From Lentzea guizhouensis (GTDB lineage Bacteria; Actinomycetota; Actinomycetes; Mycobacteriales; Pseudonocardiaceae): 64,000 bases of DNA. Positions 18,276 through 26,295 of this stretch are shown here, piece by piece. Position numbers and translations under genes: made by a program. Where the stretch lies: positions 9,796,001-9,860,000 of the forward strand of contig NZ_CP016793.1 of assembly GCF_001701025.1 (NCBI RefSeq), read 5' to 3'. Positions within the stretch are counted from its first letter, which is position 1. Every line of letters begins with the position of its first letter. The notes under the pieces are model-generated. The model was not told the origin of the DNA and ran no database searches. It saw nothing but the letters and a program-made list of their open reading frames with translations.

Positions 18276-19220
18276 ATGGCGCACAATGTCGCCGTGTTCG
18301 GACACTTGGGCGTCGCACCGGAGCTCTCCGCCGTCTACGAGCTGCTGGTGACGGGCGGGAGCCGCACCACGGACGAGATCGGCGTCGCCAGTGCGCTGCT
18401 GGAGCAGATGCGCGAGCTCGGCCTGGTCAGGCACCTGCCGGGGGACGTGTGGCAGGCCGTCGCGCCCGACCTCGCCGTGGAGGCGCTGATCGCCGCGCGC
18501 GAGGAGGCCAACCGCAGGGCGCGCGCCGACGTCGGCCCGTTGATGGAGCTCTACCTGCGCAACCGGGACGAGGAGCTCGGGGACAACGCGTTCGTCGAGG
18601 TGGTCGCCGGGGTGCGCGCGGTCCGCGAGCTGTGGCACACACTGCTGCGCGGCGCCCGCGAGGAGGTCTGCGTGCTCGACCAGCCGCCGTACGTGACGCC
18701 GCTGGGCCAGCACGTGGCGCTGGAGGACGAAACCCGGGAACGGGACGTGCAGTGGCGGGTCGTCTACGACCGCTCCGCCGTGGACCTGCCCGGCCGGGTC
18801 ACCGAGATCATCGAGCTGGTCGCGGCCGGCGAACGCGCCCGCGTCACGCCCACGCTGCCGTTCAAGCTCGCGGTGATCGACAAGCACGCGGCGGTGCTCC
18901 CGGTCGTCAACGGCGACGTGGTCGACAAGGTGCTGCTGATCCGGCCGTCGGCGTTGCTGGACGTGCTGCGCTCGACGTTCGAGCTGTACTGGGACAAGGG
19001 GATCCCGTTCAGCCCCGGCGGGATCTACGCCGCGGCGGCGGACGTCGACCCGAACCTGCTGGGACTGCTGGCGGCGGGGCTGACCGACGAGTCGATCGCG
19101 CGGCAGCTGGGGCTGGCGCCGCGGACGGTGCAGCGGCGGGTGCGGCAGCTGATGGACCGGTGCGGGGCGCAGACCCGGTTCCAGGCGGGGGTGCAGGCGA
19201 TGCGGCGAGGATGGCTGTAG
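18276..19220 (+). CDS. TrmB/LuxR-type transcriptional regulator
   Basis: A 314-residue DNA-binding protein. The N-terminal 70 residues resemble a TrmB-like winged helix (VYELLVTGGSRTTDEIGVASALLEQMRELGLV). A central sensor region (about 75-250) follows. The C-terminal 55 residues are a LuxR helix-turn-helix: LLAAGLTDESIARQLGLAPRTVQRRVRQLM. This two-ended layout is common in Streptomyces and relatives, where the ligand is usually unknown. The ATG lacks a ribosome-binding site; GTG 18294 is an alternative. It faces away from the subtilase gene, and the ACCTG palindrome lies in the shared promoter region, so control of that protease is plausible. Confidence 0.8.
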   Translation: MAHNVAVFGHLGVAPELSAVYELLVTGGSRTTDEIGVASALLEQMRELGLVRHLPGDVWQAVAPDLAVEALIAAREEANRRARADVGPLMELYLRNRDEELGDNAFVEVVAGVRAVRELWHTLLRGAREEVCVLDQPPYVTPLGQHVALEDETRERDVQWRVVYDRSAVDLPGRVTEIIELVAAGERARVTPTLPFKLAVIDKHAAVLPVVNGDVVDKVLLIRPSALLDVLRSTFELYWDKGIPFSPGGIYAAAADVDPNLLGLLAAGLTDESIARQLGLAPRTVQRRVRQLMDRCGAQTRFQAGVQAMRRGWL

Positions 19221-19281
19221 AGGCAACCCCGCGGCCGCCCGGTTCCGTCCTCCCGCTGACGGAGAAGGGAAGAACGCCATC

Positions 19282-19782
19282 ATGCGCACCGCGGCACTGC
19301 CCGTGGCGGCGGCACTCGCGCTGACCGCGTGCGGGCACCCCACCGAGCTCGAGGACCAGCCGATGACCACGCCGATGAACGACCCCGCGCTGATGACCGC
19401 CGCCGACGCGATCGTCCCCGTGCTGGAACGGCGCTTCGCCGACTTCTACGCCGGGCTGCGCGTGCGCAACGAGGTGCCGGAGCTGGTGGTCTACCGCAAG
19501 CCGGACCCGGAGCTCGACGCCGAGATCACCGAGCTGGGCCAGGGCGCGCGGATCGTGTTCCAGGACGCCAAGTACACCCTCGTCGAACTGAAGGCGAGCG
19601 TCTCGTGCGCCATGGGCGTCCCCACGGTCGTCATCGCCGGTCCCGCGGTCGAGGGTTCCGGCGTCCGCGTCACCACCACCGGTGACCCGGCCACCGTCGT
19701 CGCCGACCTCGAGACCCGTTGCCCCGGCATGGACTTCCACGTCGAGCAGGGCGAGGCGCCGGTCCCCGCCGGCCGCCGGTGA
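19282..19782 (+). CDS. Lipoprotein, function unknown
   Basis: A 166-residue exported protein with a short signal peptide and the lipobox LTAC, so it should be lipid-anchored on the outer face of the membrane. The rest is a small alpha/beta domain with two internal cysteines (VSCAMG and ETRCPG). I do not recognise a family. GAGAAGGGA stands about ten bases before the ATG. It follows the regulator by 61 bases in the same direction and is closed by a hairpin, so the two may be co-transcribed. Confidence 0.7.
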   Translation: MRTAALPVAAALALTACGHPTELEDQPMTTPMNDPALMTAADAIVPVLERRFADFYAGLRVRNEVPELVVYRKPDPELDAEITELGQGARIVFQDAKYTLVELKASVSCAMGVPTVVIAGPAVEGSGVRVTTTGDPATVVADLETRCPGMDFHVEQGEAPVPAGRR

Positions 19783-19789
19783 CCGGGAC

Positions 19790-19824
19790 GGGCGCTCGCG
19801 GTCATGGCGTCACCGCGAGCGCCC
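19790..19824. terminator. Perfect 13-bp hairpin between convergent genes
   Basis: The arms 19790-19802 and 19812-19824 (GGGCGCTCGCGGT and its complement) enclose nine bases. The hairpin lies 7 bases past the lipoprotein stop and 6 bases past the S41 peptidase stop on the other strand. Confidence 0.75.
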
Positions 19825-19830
19825 GCTCGA

Positions 19831-21705
19831 TCAACTGGTGACCTTGCGCGCGGCCACCAGCCGTCCGTCCGCGAAGCCCTCGACGCGCACCTCGGCACCG
19901 GACGTGGTGAGCGTGACGGTGTGTGCGCCGTCGGCCACGTCGAGCGAGGTCGCCGGGCGGCCGTCGACGTAGACGTCCACCCGGTCGAGGTTCACGGTGT
20001 CCAGCGAGACGGTCGTGCCCGCGACCGCGACCCCGAGGCGGCGCACCGGCTGCTCGGCCAGCAGCTCGGCCGCCCGGTTGAGCAGGTCGACGTTGCCCTC
20101 CAGCAGGTCCGCGCGCGTCAGCTGGTGCCGGTGCGTCGGCCGCACGCCCAGGTCCTCCACCGGCGTGCCGGCGAGCTTGCCGACGCGCAGGGTGCGGCGG
20201 ATGGAGACGCGCATGTTCGCCTTGTTGGGCAACGGCTTGTACGGCGTCTCGGTGTCGCCGGGCGCGGGGATGCGCAGCAGCGTCGAGAGCAGGCCGTGCG
20301 TCCACACGTTCGCGCCGCCCGCACCGGTGTTGTCGTCCACGCCGAGGATCGGGCCCAGCGAGTGGTCCGCCCAGCCGGCGGCGAAGATGTCGGTCGCCGA
20401 GTAGCAACGGGCGTCGGTGACGAGCACGACCGGACCGTGGTAGGTCTGGCCCACGGAGTTCGCGCCCTCGGCCGGGGTGATCGTGTGGGCGCAGGAGAAC
20501 GCCTGGCCCGTCTCGGTCGACGAGTCGAGCGACGGGAACCACGGGCCGAGGTTGATCTGCCCGGTCGGGTCGTCGGCGTGGCGGCGGCAGATGCGCAGGT
20601 TCAGCGGGGTGCTGAGGAACTGCACGGGTTCCGGCTCGACGCGGCGCGGCGTCATGGTCTGCAGCAGGAACTCCGAGGCGAAGATGTGGCCGCCGCCGTT
20701 GTCGCGCACGTCGACGATGAGGCCGTTCTGCGGCAGCAGAGCCGCGAGCCGGATGAACTCCTGCAGGAACTTCTCCGGGTCGTCCACGCTGAACGTGAAG
20801 ATCCGCAGGTGCCCGAACGTGCCGGACGGCGTGACGACCGGTCGCGCCCGGAACACGCCGGGCATCGTCGTCGGCACGTCGGTCACGCTCATCGCCACCG
20901 CGCCGCCCGCGGCCTCCGCGGCCACGACCTTGGGTGCGTGCAACAACTTCTTGGCGCGTGCCTTCTCGTCGGAGTCGAGGTCGACGCCCTGCGCGGCGGC
21001 CGCGGGTGAGAGCTCGTCGACGTCGGTCATCGGCGGGAGGTTCTCGGTCACCTGCCACGAGACCCGGAGGTCCTGGCTCGTGCCTTCCGCGTCGCGGTAG
21101 GTCACGACGACCCACTCCTCGTCCGGCGGGAGCTGGATCACCAGGGGGCGCAACGTGAGCGACTCGAGGCCGCGAGCGAGGTTCGCGGCGATGTTGCTGC
21201 CGGCGAAGACCGCGCCGTTCAACGCGACCGCGCGGGCGACGGGGGTGCCGTTCCAGTGCGTCACCTCGGCACCGACCGAGAGCTCGGTGAAGCCGGCGAC
21301 CGTGCGCGCGACGAGGTACTGCTCCGCGCCGTCGTGGAAGCAGCGCTCCAGCTGGAACGGCAGGAAGGCGATCTTGCCGGCGAACGGGGCCGGCAGCAGG
21401 TAGTTGGTGTGCAGGTCGCGCACCGAGTGGAAGGTGCTCGACAGCTCGCGGTGGAACTGCCACTCCGGCTCGGCGGTGGCGTCGGTCTGCCGCTCGAGTC
21501 TCGCTCTGAGCACCCTGAGCCGCTGCACCGGGTTCACCGCGTGCATCGCGACCTTCAACGGCAGGTGCGCGTAGTTCTGTTCGAGCAGGATCAGCGCCTG
21601 GTCCACGATGAGCTTGCGCTGCGCGAGCGTGAGAGTGCCCGCGGTGGCCAGGAACTCGGCCAGGCCGACGGAGTTTGCGACGTTCGGGTGAGCGGTTGCG
21701 GTCAT
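19831..21705 (-). CDS. S41-family (tail-specific-like) serine peptidase
   Basis: A 624-residue protein. Helices fill residues 1-90. The region FSVDDPEKFLQEFIRL, then LIVDVRDNGGGH, then TDARCYSATDIFAAG (nucleophile Ser near 434) is the S41 catalytic core. It also resembles S41 members that work inside the cell or on peptides, since I see no signal peptide. The C-terminal 90 residues look like a beta sandwich (TVSLDTVNLDRVDVYVDGRP). The usual PDZ domain is not obvious. The ATG has AAGGAGG seven bases upstream, a very strong site. It is divergent from the large membrane hydrolase. Peptidase class fairly sure; substrate unknown. Confidence 0.85.
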   Translation of the reverse strand: MTATAHPNVANSVGLAEFLATAGTLTLAQRKLIVDQALILLEQNYAHLPLKVAMHAVNPVQRLRVLRARLERQTDATAEPEWQFHRELSSTFHSVRDLHTNYLLPAPFAGKIAFLPFQLERCFHDGAEQYLVARTVAGFTELSVGAEVTHWNGTPVARAVALNGAVFAGSNIAANLARGLESLTLRPLVIQLPPDEEWVVVTYRDAEGTSQDLRVSWQVTENLPPMTDVDELSPAAAAQGVDLDSDEKARAKKLLHAPKVVAAEAAGGAVAMSVTDVPTTMPGVFRARPVVTPSGTFGHLRIFTFSVDDPEKFLQEFIRLAALLPQNGLIVDVRDNGGGHIFASEFLLQTMTPRRVEPEPVQFLSTPLNLRICRRHADDPTGQINLGPWFPSLDSSTETGQAFSCAHTITPAEGANSVGQTYHGPVVLVTDARCYSATDIFAAGWADHSLGPILGVDDNTGAGGANVWTHGLLSTLLRIPAPGDTETPYKPLPNKANMRVSIRRTLRVGKLAGTPVEDLGVRPTHRHQLTRADLLEGNVDLLNRAAELLAEQPVRRLGVAVAGTTVSLDTVNLDRVDVYVDGRPATSLDVADGAHTVTLTTSGAEVRVEGFADGRLVAARKVTS

Positions 21706-21824
21706 GGTGAGGCCTCCTTGCCAAGTAGAGGCTTCCCGAGGCGTCCGGATACACCTGTTTCACCCGGATGGCCGCTAACCGGAGCAGTTCCGAGGACGAC
21801 AACCGGAGTAAGAGGGAGGGCGCC

Positions 21825-24401
21825 ATGAGTCCACGTGCCTTGGAACTCCGCATCCACGGGGTCAACAACACTCCCGCGCCCGCCATGCTGGCGCTCCCCG
21901 ACCACGCCGTCGAGCAGTTCCGCGGCGACCGCTTCGGCAGCTTCTGGCGCCCCAGGCAGGACAGGCTCGCCGACCTGCCGGTGAACGACCCCGGCCGCCC
22001 GCGCGCCGACGTCGAGCGCGAGGCGTACTCGTGGGGCGGTATGGCGCGCAGCACGCCGGGTGCGCCGGGCAGCGGCGTGGCCTCGGTGGTGGCCAACGTG
22101 GCCGGGCGCATCGGGTGGGCGTTGCTGCTGCCGTTCGGGCTCGCGAACGTGGCGTACTGGAGCCGGGAGATCCCCAGGACGTGGACCGAGGACGACGAGC
22201 TGACGCACGCCGAGAAGCTGAAGAAGGCCGAGCTCCTGGCAGCCGACGCGCACGAGCGGGGCACCAGGGAGGACGGCACCGAGCCGCGGGACACGCCGGT
22301 GGCCGGCGCGGACCCGGGGAAGTCCCGGTGGTGGAACGCCGGTCGCGGCGCCGCCAGCACCCGCCTGTTCGGGCTCGGCCTGACGATCCTGCTCGTGCTG
22401 TCGGTGAGCGTGGCCGTCGTCGACCTGTACGCGATCCAGTGCTCCTTCCCCGACACGACCTGCCGTCAGCTGCCCTCCTGGCTCGACGTGCTCGGCGACC
22501 CCGCGCAGCACGTCCGGGTGCTGGCCGCCTCGGCGGTACCGGTGCTGCTGCTGGTCGGCCTGTTGTTGCTGACTTCGTTGTCCCGCAGCAGGTACGAGTC
22601 GACGACGACGGAGGACCGGCAGCCGTTCCGCTCCGGGGTGCTGCTCAGCAGGAGGTCGATGTGGCGGGGCAGCCCGCGGCTGCGCAGGCTGACGAGGCTG
22701 CACCTGGCCGCCGGGTTCTGCGTGGTGACCCTGGTGACCGGCCCCGAGCTCTTCCGGCACGCGGCCGTCTTCCCGTTCACCGTCGTCCTCGCCGGGTTCC
22801 TGCTGGTGCTCGTCGCGTTCCGCGTCATGCGCACGGCGGCGGACTGCCCGGACGCGCCGAAGACCGAGAAGAGCGGCGTGTGGTCGTGGGCGCTCGTGGT
22901 GGCCACCGGTGTGGTGCTGGCGGTGCACGGGTTCGCGATCTACTACACGGAGCCGGTGTTCACCGGTTCGTTGTGGCTCGTGCGGTGGGGGCCGCCCGCG
23001 GTGACGGCCTGCCTGCTCGGCATCGCGTTGTCGGGGTGGTCGTGGCGCAAGCGGGAGAAGCGGGTTCCGTGGCTGGCCAGCCTCGTGTTCGCGGCAGGGC
23101 TCATCGCCACGGCCGAATGGCCGTGGGCCGGTCTCGTCGTGGTGGCGGCGGGTGCACTGCTGATCGGGTACGCGGTGCGCGGCAACCGGGAGTGGGAGGC
23201 GTGGGGCGGCACCGGACCCGGTGTGCTGCTGGGGCTCTCGCTCGTTTCGTCGTTGTTGCTGATGACGGTGCTCGTGCTGACGTTGCGCAGCTGGCTCGGC
23301 GGTGCGGAGCCGCTGCAGAAGCTGCCGCAGGCGCCCTGGTTCTACTGGTGGACCAGCGGGTCGTTCACGGCGGCGCTCGCGGTGCTGGCGGGGCTGGTCG
23401 TGGTGCTGGTGGTGGTGCTCGGGCTGCGGGTGCGCCGGCCCGCCGACTTCGAGAAGGACACCAGCCTGGCGATTCCAGCCGGGCAGGAAGCCCTCGTCAT
23501 GCGGTGGCGGCACGTGATCGCGAGCGCCCACCGGGCCGAGGTCGTCGTCGGCGTGCTGTCGGCGCTGAGCACCGCGGCGGTCGCGCTGGCGGTGCACGTG
23601 ACGTTCGCCCGGCCGTCCTGGGTGGACTGGCGGGTACCGGCCTGGGTGTTCGAGCAGGGCGTCACGTACACCGGTCTGGCCGGGGTGGCGCTGGTCGGGT
23701 CGTTCGTCGGCGCCGGGGTGCTGGCCAACCGCAGGCCGCTGGGACTGCTGTGGGACCTCATGTGCTTCCTGCCGAGGACCGCGCACCCGTTCGCCCCGCC
23801 CTGCTACGCCGAGCGGGCCGTGCCGGAGATCGCCGAACGCGTGCGCGACTGGCTCGACCGGCACCCCGAGGACCCCGAGAAGCCGGAGAACAGCCCGGTG
23901 GTGGTGCTGTCCGCGCACAGCCTCGGCGCGGTGCTCGCCGTCGCGGCGATCTACCAGCTGCCGCGCAAACACCTGGCGCGCGTGAAGCTGCTCACCTGTG
24001 GCGTGCAGCTGCGGCCGTACTTCGGGCGGATCTTCCCCGAGCTGCTCGGACCGGGCGTGCTCGGCACCGTGCGCAGCCGCAGGGGCACGATCTGGGCGCT
24101 GGACCCCTGGCACCGGCAGGACGACCCGGGGCCGCAGCCAGAACCGGTGGTCGCACCGGCCGACACGCTGAAGGGGGTGCTGGAGGGCAGGTGGGTGAAC
24201 CTGTGGCGGCGCACCGACTACCTCGGTTTCCCCGTCATCGGTTACGGGAAGCCGGACGGCACCTCCATCGACCAGTGGGCGAACGAGACGAACGGCAGTC
24301 CGGACAAGGTGGAAACCCACTCCGACTACCACCGTTGTGCCGCCTACACAGCGGCGTTCACCCGGCTCGTCCCGGAGCCGCCACCGGCCCAGCCGAGTTG
24401 A
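21825..24401 (+). CDS. Large polytopic membrane protein with alpha/beta-hydrolase-like ends
   Basis: An 858-residue protein. The first 100 residues contain ELRIHGVNNTP and other soluble-fold pieces. The middle (about 95-660) holds ten or so hydrophobic helices. The C-terminal soluble part carries VVVLSAHSLGAVLAVAAI with a Ser at 699, the nucleophile-elbow pattern of lipases with Ala in place of the first Gly. The HGVNN near the N-terminus could be the oxyanion strand of the same hydrolase fold, so the fold may be split by the membrane region. I recall such proteins as uncharacterised in actinobacteria. GAGGGAGGG precedes the ATG. The SodC-like gene follows 66 bases later. Confidence 0.7.
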   Translation: MSPRALELRIHGVNNTPAPAMLALPDHAVEQFRGDRFGSFWRPRQDRLADLPVNDPGRPRADVEREAYSWGGMARSTPGAPGSGVASVVANVAGRIGWALLLPFGLANVAYWSREIPRTWTEDDELTHAEKLKKAELLAADAHERGTREDGTEPRDTPVAGADPGKSRWWNAGRGAASTRLFGLGLTILLVLSVSVAVVDLYAIQCSFPDTTCRQLPSWLDVLGDPAQHVRVLAASAVPVLLLVGLLLLTSLSRSRYESTTTEDRQPFRSGVLLSRRSMWRGSPRLRRLTRLHLAAGFCVVTLVTGPELFRHAAVFPFTVVLAGFLLVLVAFRVMRTAADCPDAPKTEKSGVWSWALVVATGVVLAVHGFAIYYTEPVFTGSLWLVRWGPPAVTACLLGIALSGWSWRKREKRVPWLASLVFAAGLIATAEWPWAGLVVVAAGALLIGYAVRGNREWEAWGGTGPGVLLGLSLVSSLLLMTVLVLTLRSWLGGAEPLQKLPQAPWFYWWTSGSFTAALAVLAGLVVVLVVVLGLRVRRPADFEKDTSLAIPAGQEALVMRWRHVIASAHRAEVVVGVLSALSTAAVALAVHVTFARPSWVDWRVPAWVFEQGVTYTGLAGVALVGSFVGAGVLANRRPLGLLWDLMCFLPRTAHPFAPPCYAERAVPEIAERVRDWLDRHPEDPEKPENSPVVVLSAHSLGAVLAVAAIYQLPRKHLARVKLLTCGVQLRPYFGRIFPELLGPGVLGTVRSRRGTIWALDPWHRQDDPGPQPEPVVAPADTLKGVLEGRWVNLWRRTDYLGFPVIGYGKPDGTSIDQWANETNGSPDKVETHSDYHRCAAYTAAFTRLVPEPPPAQPS

Positions 24402-24467
24402 ACCAGTCGCCCGATCGTGGCCGTGGAGGGGATGGGAACCTGGAACGCAGCTGACACGAGGAGAAAC

Positions 24468-25079
24468 ATGCGCACGACTGTGGCGGCCCTCATGGGTGCC
24501 GCTCTGCTCACCGGACTCGTCGCCTGTTCTGGCGGCACCGACACCGGTTCGACCTCGTCCTCCACCCCGACCACCACCACGCAGGCGCCTTCGGTCACGC
24601 CCGTGGCCGAGTCGGCGCTCGCGGCCCCCGCGGACTCGGGCGACCAGCCGAAGGGGATCACCTACGACGTCGCGAAAGTTCCTGCTGGCGCCAAGCTCTC
24701 CACCGGCTCATCGGTCTCGGGTGGACAGACGGTGGTCGAGCTCAAGGTGACCGGGCTGCTGCCGAACACGAAGTACGGCTCGCACGTGCACACCAAGCCG
24801 TGCGGTGCCAAGCCCGCCGACTCCGGGCCGCACTACCAGCACGAGAAGGACCCGGTGACGCCGAGCGTCGACCCGAAGTTCGCCAACGCGCAGAACGAGA
24901 TCTGGCTCGACCTCACCACCGACGCGCAGGGCTCGGCGACGTCGACCGCCACGGTCAAGTGGGAGTTCCGCGCGAGTGAGGCGAACTCGGTTGTGATCCA
25001 CGCCGCGCACACCAGCACCGAGCACGGCAAGGCGGGCACGGCCGGCGACCGCCTGGCCTGCCTCACCGCCGCGTTCTGA
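24468..25079 (+). CDS. SodC-like (Cu-Zn superoxide dismutase fold) lipoprotein
   Basis: A 203-residue lipoprotein: lipobox LVAC with Cys20, a Thr/Ser/Pro linker (22-50), then a SodC beta barrel. Copper-type ligands are visible in HVHTKPCG, GPHYQH and VVIHAAH, and the active-site Arg in GDRLACL. The zinc loop looks rebuilt, so it may be copper-only or structurally changed. The expected role is removal of superoxide at the cell surface. The ATG has GAGGAG five bases before. A longer frame starts at 24417 but lacks a signal peptide at its end. Family good, activity not proven. Confidence 0.82.
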   Translation: MRTTVAALMGAALLTGLVACSGGTDTGSTSSSTPTTTTQAPSVTPVAESALAAPADSGDQPKGITYDVAKVPAGAKLSTGSSVSGGQTVVELKVTGLLPNTKYGSHVHTKPCGAKPADSGPHYQHEKDPVTPSVDPKFANAQNEIWLDLTTDAQGSATSTATVKWEFRASEANSVVIHAAHTSTEHGKAGTAGDRLACLTAAF

Positions 25080-25084
25080 TGGGT

Positions 25085-25129
25085 CGTCTGCAAGTACCAC
25101 CAACCTGGAGTCGGTGGTACTTGCAGACG
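25085..25129. terminator. 17-bp perfect terminator hairpin
   Basis: The arms 25085-25101 and 25113-25129 pair fully around an 11-base loop. It lies between the SodC-like stop and the convergent regulator's stop and ends both. Confidence 0.85.
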
Positions 25130-25133
25130 CCGT

Positions 25134-26188
25134 TCAGCACGGCCAGGTCAGGGCCACCCCTCCCGCGAGCTGCGGCCCGGACACCGGTTCCAGCACCGCC
25201 GCGCGCACGAGGTTGAGCACCTCGTACCGCGGTCCGGCGCGGCGGACCAGGCCGCGCACGCTCAGCGCGTGCACGGCATCCTCGCTCTCCCAGCCGATCC
25301 GGTCGACCATCCGCGCCAGCACCGCGCGTTCCTCCGCGTCCAATGTGGACAACGAGCGGCGCAGCGAGTCGCGCAGGTGGGCCGAGGTCGGGTCGAGCGG
25401 GTTGGAGCGCAGCCGTTCCAGCAGGTGCTGCGGCGAGTACACCATGAACCACCCGGCGGCGAACTCCACCGCCGAGGGCAGGCCGTCCAGCTCGTGCACC
25501 AGCCCGATCAGCGCGGCGTGGTTGGCGGGCTCCGGGCGGAAACCCGGCCGCACCCGGCGCACGTGCGTCACGAGCAGCTGCACGGCGGCGTCGTCGGCCA
25601 GCGGTGCCAACGGGAACACGTGCTCGCCCGGCAGCCCGGTGGGGCGAGCGCGGTGACGACGATCCGCAGCCGCGGGTGCAGCTCCAGCAGCCGCGGGTCC
25701 GGCACGTGGTCGGTCACCAGCAGGGTGTCCGCGGCCGGGTCGATCGACGGCAGGCGCGCGGCGGGCAGCCACAGCACCGACCAGCCGAGCCGGAAGTGCA
25801 GCTCGCCCGCGACCTCCAGGGCGAGCCTGGTCTTGCCCACGCCGCTCACCCCGGTGACGGTCACCAGGCGGGTGCCGTCGACGAGCAGGTCCGTGAGCGC
25901 GGCCGCCTCCACCTCGCGGCCGACGATCGCCGACGACGGCGCCGGCGGTGCCACCGACACCTTGCGCGCGGGCCGCCCACCCGCCTGCTGGAGATCTGCC
26001 CGGCTGGTGTCGTCCAGCCGCAGGCCGTCCGCGAGCAGGCGCACCGTCTCGGCGCGCGGCGACCGGGTGCGGCCGCATTCCAGGTCGCGGATGGCCCGCA
26101 CGCTCAGCATCGCGAAGTCGGCCAGCTGCTGCTGGGTGAGGCCGGCGTGGATGCGGTGCGTGCGCAGTAGTTCCCCGAACTCCTTCAT
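25134..26188 (-). pseudogene. HTH/NB-ARC transcriptional regulator with an internal frameshift
   Basis: The first 180 or so codons encode an XRE-type helix-turn-helix (LTQQQLADFAMLSVRAIRDLECG, residues 18-40) and the start of an NB-ARC/STAND ATPase (Walker A GVSGVGKTR). The remaining 170 codons, in another frame, encode its continuation: LPGEHVFPLAPLADDAAVQLL, ELDGLPSAVEFAAGW and a winged-helix end. The frames join near 25645-25652 at a GC-rich run (GCGAGCGCGG). One base too few, or two too many, explains it; with correction the product is about 350 residues. GGGAGGA precedes the ATG. It is divergent from lanM, so it is the likely local regulator. It may be a sequencing error or true decay. 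Confidence 0.75.
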
Positions 26189-26295
26189 GGTCCGTTCCTC
26201 CCTCTCCGGAGTGAGTTTCTCCACCTGGGCGTCTCGGAACATGGGTGCCGGTCCCCCATTTTCTGGTCGTGGGTGAATCTGGGTACTCGGCCCCC

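Noticed and set aside
21702..24332. A long open frame (876 codons) on the minus strand opposite the large membrane hydrolase
   Set aside because: Its product is a run of His/Arg/Pro/Gln repeats without any fold, a usual antisense shadow in GC-rich DNA; the plus strand has a good ribosome-binding site and membrane helices.
25134..26188. Programmed ribosomal frameshift in the regulator
   Set aside because: There is no slippery heptamer or clear downstream pseudoknot at the site, and the regulator family is normally one continuous frame.
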